The notes under the pieces: generated by a model
What the model was told of the DNA's origin: nothing
Seen by the model: the letters and a program-made list of their open reading frames with translations, nothing else
The model's database searches: none
Shown here: positions 1 through 5,337 of the stretch, one piece after another
How positions within the stretch are numbered: the stretch's first letter is position 1
Layout of the letters: each line of letters starts with the position of its first letter
DNA from: Bacteroidales bacterium
Lineage (GTDB): Bacteria; Bacteroidota; Bacteroidia; Bacteroidales; GCA-2711565
Reading direction: 5' to 3'
Length of the DNA stretch: 9,852 nt
NCBI GenBank assembly: GCA_029938505.1
Contig: JAOZUV010000048.1
Coordinates: 1-9,852 of the forward strand
Program-made: the position numbers and the translations under genes

Positions 1-53
1 GTCCAAACTTTATCAACATGTTCTTTTTAATCATCAAATCTTATAGTTCATTA

Positions 54-78
54 TAGTAATGTAGTAATCAGTAGTAAT
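54..78. repeat. Three short TAGTAAT repeats
   Basis: TAGTAAT occurs at 54-60, 62-68 and 72-78, with start-to-start spacings of 8 and 10 bases. It lies just beyond the 3' end of the cytochrome b gene, which is read on the minus strand. No hairpin or T-run accompanies it, so it does not look like a terminator. In such AT-rich DNA it may be chance. The rest of 1-103 shows nothing recognisable. Confidence 0.35.
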
Positions 79-103
79 ATTCAAACAGTCAAGTTAGTTC
101 AAT

Positions 104-724
104 CTAGTGTGCTTCATGCCATCCGTTAATAATGCTTTTAAAATTGCTTAGTGCTGTTTTTCCCATGGTACAGAAATAAATATGTATCACCAAAAAAAGA
201 GAAATTACAAATCCAGTAATTAAATGAAGAAGATCAAATATATGTATGCTTTCTTCACCAAGTACATTGTTTTGCATAAAATCTGGAAAAATTAATACCC
301 AACCACTAATAACTACTATTGGTACTAAGAAATACATGAGTATTACATAGGTAATTTTTTGTAAGGGATTAAATTTTGATTTTTCTGTAATTGGAAAAGG
401 AGCTTCTTCACCTTTAAAAATACCCAAAGCATAATGTCTGAATTGCTTAAATAAATCCAAAATAAAACCTTTTAATACAATCCGATAATGTCTGCCATTA
501 GGTCTTATTAAATTCCCTATAATAAAGAAGAAATAGCTTAGAGATAATAGTACACCTGCAATATTGTGATAATTAACAGCTACATCAAAACGAATAATCA
601 GTGTATAATCTGGATTTGAATATTGCATACTTAATCCGGTAAAAATCAATGTTAAACATAATAGGGCATTCAAGCCGTGCCAAACCCGAATCCATTGTGG
701 ATATAAATATATTTTTTCTGACAT
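104..724 (-). CDS. Cytochrome b561-type membrane subunit (thiosulfate reductase cytochrome b-like)
   Basis: Inner-membrane di-heme cytochrome b of 206 residues that probably exchanges electrons between the quinone pool and the multiheme cytochrome encoded just upstream. Four hydrophobic segments are visible, at about 14-34, 52-72, 125-147 and 165-186. Histidines H16, H53, H167 and H181 sit inside or at the ends of the helices, the usual pattern for b-heme ligands in the b561/formate dehydrogenase gamma-like superfamily. The N-terminal YPQWIRVWHGLNA stretch is typical of this family. I start at the ATG at 724. An in-frame ATG at 760 would add 12 residues lying inside the upstream gene and preceding the conserved start. 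The upstream TAG ends at 726, one base before this ATG, so translational coupling is likely. Last gene of the cytochrome operon. Family assignment is firm; the physiological partner is inferred. Confidence 0.88.
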   Translation of the reverse strand: MSEKIYLYPQWIRVWHGLNALLCLTLIFTGLSMQYSNPDYTLIIRFDVAVNYHNIAGVLLSLSYFFFIIGNLIRPNGRHYRIVLKGFILDLFKQFRHYALGIFKGEEAPFPITEKSKFNPLQKITYVILMYFLVPIVVISGWVLIFPDFMQNNVLGEESIHIFDLLHLITGFVISLFLVIHIYFCTMGKTALSNFKSIINGWHEAH

Positions 725-725
725 A

Positions 726-1694
726 CTACCTGGATTTAAAAATGATACGTAAAATAACATGAATACTTATACCCCCCAGTGTCGTCAAAAAGATTAGAAT
801 ACTGGCAAGATTTAAAACATAGTTCCGGTTACCACCAATTAACTTAGGAGATTCCAAGTTCTCGTCTCTATCTTCGCTATACGATTTACCTTCATTTTGG
901 TATTTATAAAGGGTTTCGCTCAATATCGAATTTTGAGAGTGACACTCAGCACAACGCTGAACAGCCTTATCTTTAGTTTGTACATTATGGGCGACAAGAA
1001 TTTCATTATTGATTTCAGTATGACACTCTATACATCGCACACTCTGAAAATGCAAAACCTGATTAGGCAACCACTCGTGTTTCTCCAAAATATTGGGATT
1101 TTCCAAGGTAGTCAGTAATTGATATTTTGAAATATCAGCATGACAGCTTAAACAAATATTATTATCGTATTGAATGATTTCTTTTAGATGACCATTTGTT
1201 CGTGCACTGATTTTATAGGAGTGCGGATTGTGACACATCCAACAAGTAAATTCATCAGAATGTTTGGATGAATGCACACTATTGTGAAATTCTTCTTCAA
1301 TTTGATCAAAGCCATATTTGGCATAATCGTCATCGCCTCCGTGACAATCCATACAGCCCATTTTGGGTTCCATTCGTAATTCGCCTGAATGTGGAAATAT
1401 GGAATATTCAGATGAGTGACAATCGGTACAACTGAAATTTCGATGATTGGCCTGATAATATTCAGCCGAATCAACGATAAAATAAGGGTTCATACGTTCC
1501 CTGATCATTCTTTCGAACCAGTCATTATAGTAGTTATAGTATTTATGACCATGACATTTCAAACATTGCTGATTTTCTTTGGCATAATCAAAAGTAATAG
1601 TAGTTTGGTCTTGAGCGAGTAGTTCTGGGTAAAAAAATAATACTGAAATCAGAATAAAACCAAGTTTAGTAATCATGTTTAGTTTTGCTTTCAT
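726..1694 (-). CDS. Seven-heme c-type cytochrome with C-terminal membrane anchor
   Basis: Periplasmic multiheme electron carrier of 322 residues. A signal peptide (about 1-28, ending LLAQ) exports it. Seven CXXCH heme-binding motifs start at residues 44, 89, 114, 151, 181, 221 and 248, and many further histidines (for example near 84, 102, 137, 141, 158) could be second axial ligands. A hydrophobic segment at about 292-316 followed by basic FKSR looks like a C-terminal transmembrane anchor. This arrangement differs from NapC/NrfH cytochromes, which are anchored at the N-terminus and are shorter. It is coupled to the downstream cytochrome b gene (one-base gap), suggesting a two-subunit quinol:cytochrome c module with the b subunit in the membrane and the hemes in the periplasm. 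No CXXCK or other catalytic heme is seen, so I read it as a wire rather than a reductase. A second in-frame ATG seven codons in is a possible alternative start. The exact subfamily is not recognised. Confidence 0.88.
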   Translation of the reverse strand: MKAKLNMITKLGFILISVLFFYPELLAQDQTTITFDYAKENQQCLKCHGHKYYNYYNDWFERMIRERMNPYFIVDSAEYYQANHRNFSCTDCHSSEYSIFPHSGELRMEPKMGCMDCHGGDDDYAKYGFDQIEEEFHNSVHSSKHSDEFTCWMCHNPHSYKISARTNGHLKEIIQYDNNICLSCHADISKYQLLTTLENPNILEKHEWLPNQVLHFQSVRCIECHTEINNEILVAHNVQTKDKAVQRCAECHSQNSILSETLYKYQNEGKSYSEDRDENLESPKLIGGNRNYVLNLASILIFLTTLGGISIHVILRIIFKSR

Positions 1695-1709
1695 TCGTGT
1701 ATTTTTAAG

Positions 1710-1743
1710 AATTGGGTGTTCTTTAATTAAAGAACACCCAATT
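1710..1743. promoter_or_regulatory. Perfect 34-bp palindrome upstream of the seven-heme gene
   Basis: The half-site AATTGGGTGTTCTTTAA is followed directly by its exact reverse complement, with the centre between 1726 and 1727. Read on the minus strand it ends 15 bases before the ATG at 1694, inside the 155-base gap after the beta-barrel gene. As RNA it would form a strong hairpin in the leader of the seven-heme cistron. The minus-strand sequence after it is not a clean U-run (CTTAAAAATA), so it is a poor intrinsic terminator in that direction. It could be an mRNA processing or stability element, an attenuator, or a dimeric protein-binding site. The palindrome is certain; its function is not. 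Confidence 0.75.
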
Positions 1744-1849
1744 TAACAAATTGTTTATTATTTAAGAGTTCTATTAAGGTTTATAAATGTTTGCCTGCTT
1801 TTTATTGTTAGTGTTAATTTAGGCATTCATATTTTTTCTTTTTCAAGAA

Positions 1850-2719
1850 TTAAAAACTCCACAAACGTGTAATGGTAAAACCAAACATCATGTCACCATT
1901 TGTCCAATCGTTATCATTCATCATCATATTGTATTGATTACTCAATGCATCAGCAGTTCCCAGATAAACTTGGAAAACATGTGTACCTGTTGCAAATTCA
2001 ACTCCCAAAGCTAAATTTGCTTTTGGTTTGAATCCTAATTCAAGAAATTCTTGAGTACTTTTAATATGCAATGGGATGTCGTAATTAAAAATGAAAGAAC
2101 CTTGTGGGCTAAATTTTGCACGACCACTAAAAGAAAGACCATATTTATCATGTTCCAGTCCTGGTTCTACATTATTTATGTGTGAAAAACTAGGAGCAAA
2201 TTGTAAGGAAATAGCATCACTAAATTTACGGGCAAATATGATTTGTGCAAAGAATGAATATCTGTTTTGGCCTTCAAATGCTTCGCCAAAAACTTCTTTA
2301 TCTCGTCCGTCACTAGCTAAATTACCATAAAGAGTAATTGCTACAGGCATATTATTTGACCTGGTTTGATGGATAATATTCCATTTCACACGAACATCAT
2401 ACAATTTACGATCTTTCGTTGCTCCAATACCAATCATCAAATAGTCTCTGATGCTATAATTAAGACCCATTCGAATATTGGATGGTGCATAAAGACCAAA
2501 CATGTCATCTGTTCCATTTTGAATAGTTCCAAATCGGTGCTCAATGACCATCTCTAAAGTTCCTTTATCTGGAACAAGAATGGTTTGGTTATCAATGATT
2601 ACACCACTTTCAAAAGTACCACTAACGGGCCTTTCTTTTGCTTTTGGCTCTGCATCCTGTGCCATTAATACACCAACACTAAGAAGCAGCCCTAATAGAA
2701 GTAAAGTTATTTTTTTCAT
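1850..2719 (-). CDS. DUF5777-type outer-membrane beta-barrel protein
   Basis: Predicted outer-membrane barrel of 289 residues. The first 21 residues form a signal peptide (MKKITLLLLG..., cleavage after LMAQ is plausible). The mature part is rich in alternating polar/hydrophobic stretches separated by Gly/Asn/Asp turns and ends in phenylalanine (ITRLWSF), the usual C-terminal signature of outer-membrane barrels. Features I associate with the DUF5777 family are the early EHRFGTI stretch, the GLYAPSNIRMGLNYSI segment and the DYLMIGIGATKDRK segment. As I recall, members are often encoded beside mono-heme cytochrome lipoproteins in Bacteroidota, as here: the mono-heme gene ends 12 bases upstream. 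The function is not established. In this operon a barrel that houses or anchors cytochromes at the outer membrane, or a small-molecule porin, are both possible. The family call is strong; the role is inferred. Confidence 0.82.
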   Translation of the reverse strand: MKKITLLLLGLLLSVGVLMAQDAEPKAKERPVSGTFESGVIIDNQTILVPDKGTLEMVIEHRFGTIQNGTDDMFGLYAPSNIRMGLNYSIRDYLMIGIGATKDRKLYDVRVKWNIIHQTRSNNMPVAITLYGNLASDGRDKEVFGEAFEGQNRYSFFAQIIFARKFSDAISLQFAPSFSHINNVEPGLEHDKYGLSFSGRAKFSPQGSFIFNYDIPLHIKSTQEFLELGFKPKANLALGVEFATGTHVFQVYLGTADALSNQYNMMMNDNDWTNGDMMFGFTITRLWSF

Positions 2720-2731
2720 AAGTTCCGTTTT

Positions 2732-3133
2732 TTAATTATTTAATGCTCCTTCTTGAATCCACAGTAAAATTTTTGCAGCCTGTGCTGACGAATAGAATTT
2801 TTGTGGATGAGTGCTTGTAGATACTAGAATATAATCATATAACTTACTGGCTTCAGGATCAGTTAAATTAACTAGATTCATAGACATAATGCTATTGTAA
2901 GCGTTTACAGCCGTTAAGTCTGGTGCTGTTTTTCCTGGATAATGACAAGAAGTACAATAATCACCATTCGTAAAAACTGGAATTATTTTAGAAGCAAAAC
3001 TAATCGGATTATCTGGATCAGGAGTTGGGGGATCTATGTCTGCGTCAGGGTATTGAACAAATGTATATTCACATCCAGCCAAAAATAAGACCCCAAAGAA
3101 AAGCATTATAAAATATAGTCTTGTGTTTTTCAT
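2732..3133 (-). CDS. Mono-heme c-type cytochrome lipoprotein
   Basis: Small electron carrier of 133 residues, lipid-anchored. The leader ends in a clear lipobox (FLAG followed by C21). A Pro/Asp-rich linker covers about 26-43. One heme site, CTSCH, is at 60-64. The rest resembles the small cytochrome c domains of Bacteroidota lipoproteins, with a segment of the type DPEASKLYDYI and the terminal WIQEGA motif. In many relatives a Met-Pro-Pro motif before the last helix supplies the sixth heme ligand. Here that place reads STHPQKF, so H109 may replace methionine; M83 and M85 are other candidates. It sits between the terminator-like hairpin and the barrel gene and probably passes electrons between the periplasmic seven-heme protein and outer-membrane components. 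Inner- versus outer-membrane anchoring cannot be settled from sequence alone. Confidence 0.85.
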   Translation of the reverse strand: MKNTRLYFIMLFFGVLFLAGCEYTFVQYPDADIDPPTPDPDNPISFASKIIPVFTNGDYCTSCHYPGKTAPDLTAVNAYNSIMSMNLVNLTDPEASKLYDYILVSTSTHPQKFYSSAQAAKILLWIQEGALNN

Positions 3134-3162
3134 TTTTTGTAAGTTTAAGTTTAAAATTTAGC

Positions 3163-3196
3163 AAAAAAAAGGCTCCTTAAAATTGAAGCCTTTTTT
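3163..3196 (-). terminator. Intrinsic terminator-like hairpin between two cytochrome genes
   Basis: The arms AAAAAAGGCT (3165-3174) and AGCCTTTTTT (3187-3196) form a 10-bp stem around a 12-base loop. On the minus strand the GGCT/AGCC stem is followed by a run of eight T's, as in a rho-independent terminator, 20-50 bases after the stop of the six-heme gene. It could end most transcripts after the first gene, so that the outer cytochrome is made in excess over the downstream components. The A/T arms make it usable in both directions. Confidence 0.7.
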
Positions 3197-3216
3197 ATCT
3201 AAGTTCTAATGTGAAA

Positions 3217-4293
3217 TTAAGGAGTAACTTCAGCTATAGTATTTGTTAATAGTGTCTTGATGTACAAATAATTATGTGCACCATGGCTACCATCATAATG
3301 AGCTAAGTTTAAATTAATAATTGCAGCTGCATGAGTAGCAGACATTGTTTGTGGAATTGCATGGCTAGTTGCATCAAGAACTCCAGCATCCATTAACAAT
3401 GCTTTTAGTTGTGCTTCCAAACCATCAATTTCGGTTGCAGTTGTAGCCATTTTTGCATTTAATGCTCCTGAATCAGGATGACATGCAACACAACCTGCAC
3501 TATTCACAGAAGTGCTACCATAAGAAGTTTTAGTAATCCCCATTGTATGACCACCCATTGCAACACCATCAGCTTCTGCCATATGGCAATCCACACAAGT
3601 ATTTTCAATTTGGGTTCCATGAGCAGAATTTAAGTATCCTGTTCCAAACTCAAAACCTCCAGTACCAGCCATAACAGCGGCTTGTGCACCATAATGAGCT
3701 CCCCAATATTTATGTGGAATAAAAACATCAGATCCACCTAAAACAGGCATTGGTTCTGGAAGTCTATTTTGGTGACAATTGGCACATAAATTTCCTTTAC
3801 CTAAATCAACCTGAGCACCGTTAATATGAAGCGTAACAGCAGAAGTTGTTGTAAGAGCTAAATCAGAAGAAGTGTAGGTGTCATGTATATTATGACAAGT
3901 ATAACAGTTAATTGGGTTAGGATTGCTAATTATAGCTCCTTCCGCTAAAGGATCATAAGAGCCTGAAAGGTTTCCTAAGAATCCCTGACTTGTGTGACAA
4001 ATAGCACAATCTTCATCATTTCTGTTGAAATTGCCACCAGTAGCATGTGTACTTGCTTCCCACTGATTAATTTGGGAAAACATTCCTTGAGATTCACCAC
4101 CATCGTGGCATGCTATACATCCGGCTGTACCGTCTGTACCGTTAATTCCGTCTTCACCAGCTACACCTGCTGCTCCTGTTGCTCCTTGAGCACCTGTTGC
4201 TCCCGCTGGCCCTTCTTTTGTACAGCTTGACATCAGGATCATGCCCGATACGAAAGCTATCGATAAAAATGTTAAAAATGTAAATTTTTTCAT
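3217..4293 (-). CDS. Six-heme c-type cytochrome lipoprotein with collagen-like stalk
   Basis: Probably a membrane-anchored, possibly surface-exposed, electron-transfer protein of 358 residues. The leader ends LMSS-C24, a lipobox. Residues 28-57 are ten uninterrupted Gly-X-Y triplets (GPAGATGAQ...), a collagen-like spacer, and the first heme motif follows at once. Six CXXCH motifs begin at residues 59, 96, 130, 170, 233 and 268. Segments such as WGAHYGAQAAVMAGTGGFEF, the NSAH before heme 5 and the GGHT after it are familiar from large multiheme cytochromes of environmental bacteria, as is the C-terminal SHGAHNYLYIKTLL, which recalls the end of NrfA-like proteins. There is no CXXCK heme and the heme count and order do not fit NrfA, so I do not call it nitrite reductase. 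First gene of the minus-strand cluster, facing the Crp/Fnr gene across a shared upstream region. Which compound it reduces or oxidises is unknown. Confidence 0.88.
   Translation of the reverse strand: MKKFTFLTFLSIAFVSGMILMSSCTKEGPAGATGAQGATGAAGVAGEDGINGTDGTAGCIACHDGGESQGMFSQINQWEASTHATGGNFNRNDEDCAICHTSQGFLGNLSGSYDPLAEGAIISNPNPINCYTCHNIHDTYTSSDLALTTTSAVTLHINGAQVDLGKGNLCANCHQNRLPEPMPVLGGSDVFIPHKYWGAHYGAQAAVMAGTGGFEFGTGYLNSAHGTQIENTCVDCHMAEADGVAMGGHTMGITKTSYGSTSVNSAGCVACHPDSGALNAKMATTATEIDGLEAQLKALLMDAGVLDATSHAIPQTMSATHAAAIINLNLAHYDGSHGAHNYLYIKTLLTNTIAEVTP
4123..4212 (-). repeat. Collagen-like Gly-X-Y triplet coding repeat
   Basis: Ten consecutive GXY triplets (residues 28-57 of the six-heme lipoprotein), four residues after the lipidated cysteine. 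Ala/Thr fill most X and Y positions early on, then acidic and Asn residues. Such stretches can trimerise or act as a stiff spacer that holds the heme domain away from the membrane. The repeat is visible directly; trimer formation is inference. Confidence 0.85.
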
Positions 4294-4422
4294 TGTCGTA
4301 GTTTTAGTTAGTTTTTGCGCTTTTAACTATTACAATATTAGGGATTTTACTCTCCTTGGAAAGCTTAGTAATACTGAGATTTATCGGAGCTAACAATGAA
4401 ATATGTCTCTTTTTTCTTGACA

Positions 4423-4434
4423 TTTATTGGCAAT
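4423..4434 (+). repeat. Left arm of a 12-bp inverted repeat (TTTATTGGCAAT)
   Basis: Exact reverse complement of ATTGCCAATAAA at 4536-4547. Because the two flanking genes diverge, each arm reads ATTGCCAATAAA in the direction of its nearer gene. This is what one would expect of an oriented activator or promoter element used once per gene, but two copies are too few to prove it. Confidence 0.55.
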
Positions 4435-4437
4435 TGA

Positions 4438-4451
4438 TTGATATTTGTCAA
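4438..4451. promoter_or_regulatory. FNR/DNR-like operator palindrome
   Basis: The sequence TTGATATTTGTCAA fits TTGAT-N4-GTCAA, the form described for DNR/NNR-type regulators, and matches 9 of 10 fixed positions of the classical FNR box TTGAT-N4-ATCAA. It is located 145 bases upstream of the six-heme gene and 142 bases upstream of the Crp/Fnr gene, roughly midway. The adjacent Crp/Fnr-family protein is the natural candidate to bind it; binding is inferred, not shown. In AT-rich DNA an isolated match has some chance of being coincidental. Confidence 0.5.
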
Positions 4452-4535
4452 CGCTTTGATAATTGATTTTGCATCTTGCGTACTTTAGTCGACATAAGCA
4501 TCTGTTTAAAAAGCATTTGATCACTTCAGTATTGC

Positions 4536-4547
4536 ATTGCCAATAAA
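4536..4547 (+). repeat. Right arm of a 12-bp inverted repeat (ATTGCCAATAAA)
   Basis: Pairs exactly with 4423-4434 across a gap of about 100 bases. It ends 45 bases before the ATG of the Crp/Fnr gene, a position suitable for an activator site or an extended promoter element. The gap is long for an RNA hairpin, so a protein site present in two orientations is the simpler reading. Confidence 0.55.
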
Positions 4548-4578
4548 ACAGTCTTACTTAGACTTACTATAAATACTA

Positions 4579-4586
4579 TATTTTTG
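4579..4586 (+). promoter_or_regulatory. Possible -7 element (TATTTTTG) of the Crp/Fnr gene
   Basis: It fits the Bacteroidota -7 consensus TAnnTTTG exactly. The last base lies only six bases before the ATG at 4593, so a transcript starting at the usual distance would have almost no leader. It also overlaps an in-frame TTG at 4584, which argues against that TTG being the start codon. No convincing -33 box is seen, and the A/T-rich setting makes chance matches likely. Confidence 0.3.
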
Positions 4587-4592
4587 ACTTTT

Positions 4593-5288
4593 ATGGCACA
4601 ATTTATTAACACCACATATTGCACAAATTGCAACAAACAAGCAAGTATGTTTAAGCTCCTCACACCTGAGGAAATGACATATCTTAATGAGCACAGACAT
4701 GAAGTTCGTTTTAATCCTGGCGAGACTATTTTTAAAGAAAGAGGTGCCTTAACCCATATCGGATGTATAACCTCAGGCTTGGTTAAGGTTTATACCGAAG
4801 GAATTAACAAACGAAATTTAGTATTTTACATTTTAAAGTCTGGTTCTCTTATAGGTGGGCCTGGTTTTATGGATGATAATAGATTGCATTATTCAGCATC
4901 TGCATTAACATATGTTACGGCTTGCTTTATCGAAGTTGACGCTTTTATTAAAGTTATCAGTACTAATCATCAGTTTACCACTGAAATGTTTAAAATGATA
5001 AACCGGAAGTCGAGTATTTATATGGATAAACTCGTATCTCTTACTCAGAAACAAATGCCAGGCAGAATAGCAGATACTCTTCTGTATTTATCGGAAGAAA
5101 TTTATAATTCTCAAGAATTCACTGTTGATGTTTCCCGTCAGGATATTGCTGACTTATCTGCCATGTCAAAAGAAAGTGCTATTCGTATTATAAAGGAGTT
5201 TAAAGATGCCGGCTATGTCAGTTGTGAAAACAATGATATTGTTATTAAAGACCTAAAAGCTCTGAAAAAAGTAAGTCTGACAGGATAA
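4593..5288 (+). CDS. Crp/Fnr-family transcriptional regulator with N-terminal CXXC
   Basis: DNA-binding regulator of 231 residues. A cNMP-binding-like beta-roll covers about 20-115, a long dimer helix follows (about 127-155), and a winged helix-turn-helix lies at about 180-208, with SRQDIADLSAMSKESAIRII as the recognition region. The cAMP pocket signature of CRP (GE...RS/TA) is absent; the matching place reads GGPGFMDDNRLHYSAS, so cAMP is an unlikely ligand. Cysteines at 10, 13, 58 and 111 recall the iron-sulfur cysteines of FNR, though the spacing differs; redox, O2, NO or heme sensing are all open. I start at the ATG at 4593 rather than the TTG at 4584, which falls inside a possible promoter element. 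A later ATG (4647) would remove the CXXC. Divergent from the cytochrome cluster, it probably regulates that cluster and itself. Confidence 0.9.
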   Translation: MAQFINTTYCTNCNKQASMFKLLTPEEMTYLNEHRHEVRFNPGETIFKERGALTHIGCITSGLVKVYTEGINKRNLVFYILKSGSLIGGPGFMDDNRLHYSASALTYVTACFIEVDAFIKVISTNHQFTTEMFKMINRKSSIYMDKLVSLTQKQMPGRIADTLLYLSEEIYNSQEFTVDVSRQDIADLSAMSKESAIRIIKEFKDAGYVSCENNDIVIKDLKALKKVSLTG

Positions 5289-5308
5289 TATTTATTCCCC
5301 TTATTTCC

Positions 5309-5316
5309 TACCTTTG
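5309..5316 (+). promoter_or_regulatory. Bacteroidota -7 promoter element of ispG
   Basis: TACCTTTG matches TAnnTTTG exactly and is followed by CAC, the common context in this phylum. The GTG start of ispG lies 21 bases after it, leaving a leader of about 15 bases. No clear TTTG-like -33 box is seen at the expected distance. It implies ispG has its own promoter and need not be read through from the regulator gene. Confidence 0.6.
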
Positions 5317-5337
5317 CACTAACCAATGATATTTTAA

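Larger units (their letters stand above)
4294..4592. promoter_or_regulatory. Divergent regulatory region between cytochrome cluster and Crp/Fnr gene
   Basis: About 300 bases with no gene on either strand. Both neighbours start outward from it, so it must hold promoters for both. It contains an FNR/DNR-like palindrome (4438-4451), a 12-bp inverted repeat (4423-4434 with 4536-4547), a TAnnTTTG match next to the regulator start (4579-4586), and a one-mismatch version of the same element on the minus strand (TAATATTG, 4340 down to 4333), about 40 bases before the six-heme start. Clear -33 elements are not visible for either gene. Confidence 0.7.

Noticed and set aside
104..760. Longer start for the cytochrome b gene at 760
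   Set aside because: It would overlap the upstream gene by 35 bases and add a 12-residue tail that does not look like the family start; the ATG at 724 precedes the conserved N-terminus.
1184..1474. Open frame of 96 codons on the minus strand inside the seven-heme gene
   Set aside because: It overlaps completely a gene with a signal peptide and seven heme motifs and shows no recognisable domain; it is an out-of-frame shadow.
4123..4212. DNA tandem repeat or CRISPR-like array
   Set aside because: The repeat is at protein level (Gly-X-Y) with varied codons; there are no fixed-length repeats with unique spacers.
3994..4230. Cys/Thr-rich open frame of 78 codons on the plus strand
   Set aside because: It is antisense to the six-heme gene; its Cys/Ser/Thr richness comes from the complement of the Gly-X-Y coding repeat.
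3217..4293. NrfA-type nitrite reductase or octaheme tetrathionate/hydroxylamine enzyme
   Set aside because: It has six CXXCH and no CXXCK catalytic heme, a lipobox and a collagen-like stalk; only the C-terminal SHGAHN-type segment is reminiscent.
4593..5288. cAMP-responsive CRP
   Set aside because: The Glu and Arg-Ser/Thr contacts of the cAMP pocket are absent at the equivalent positions.
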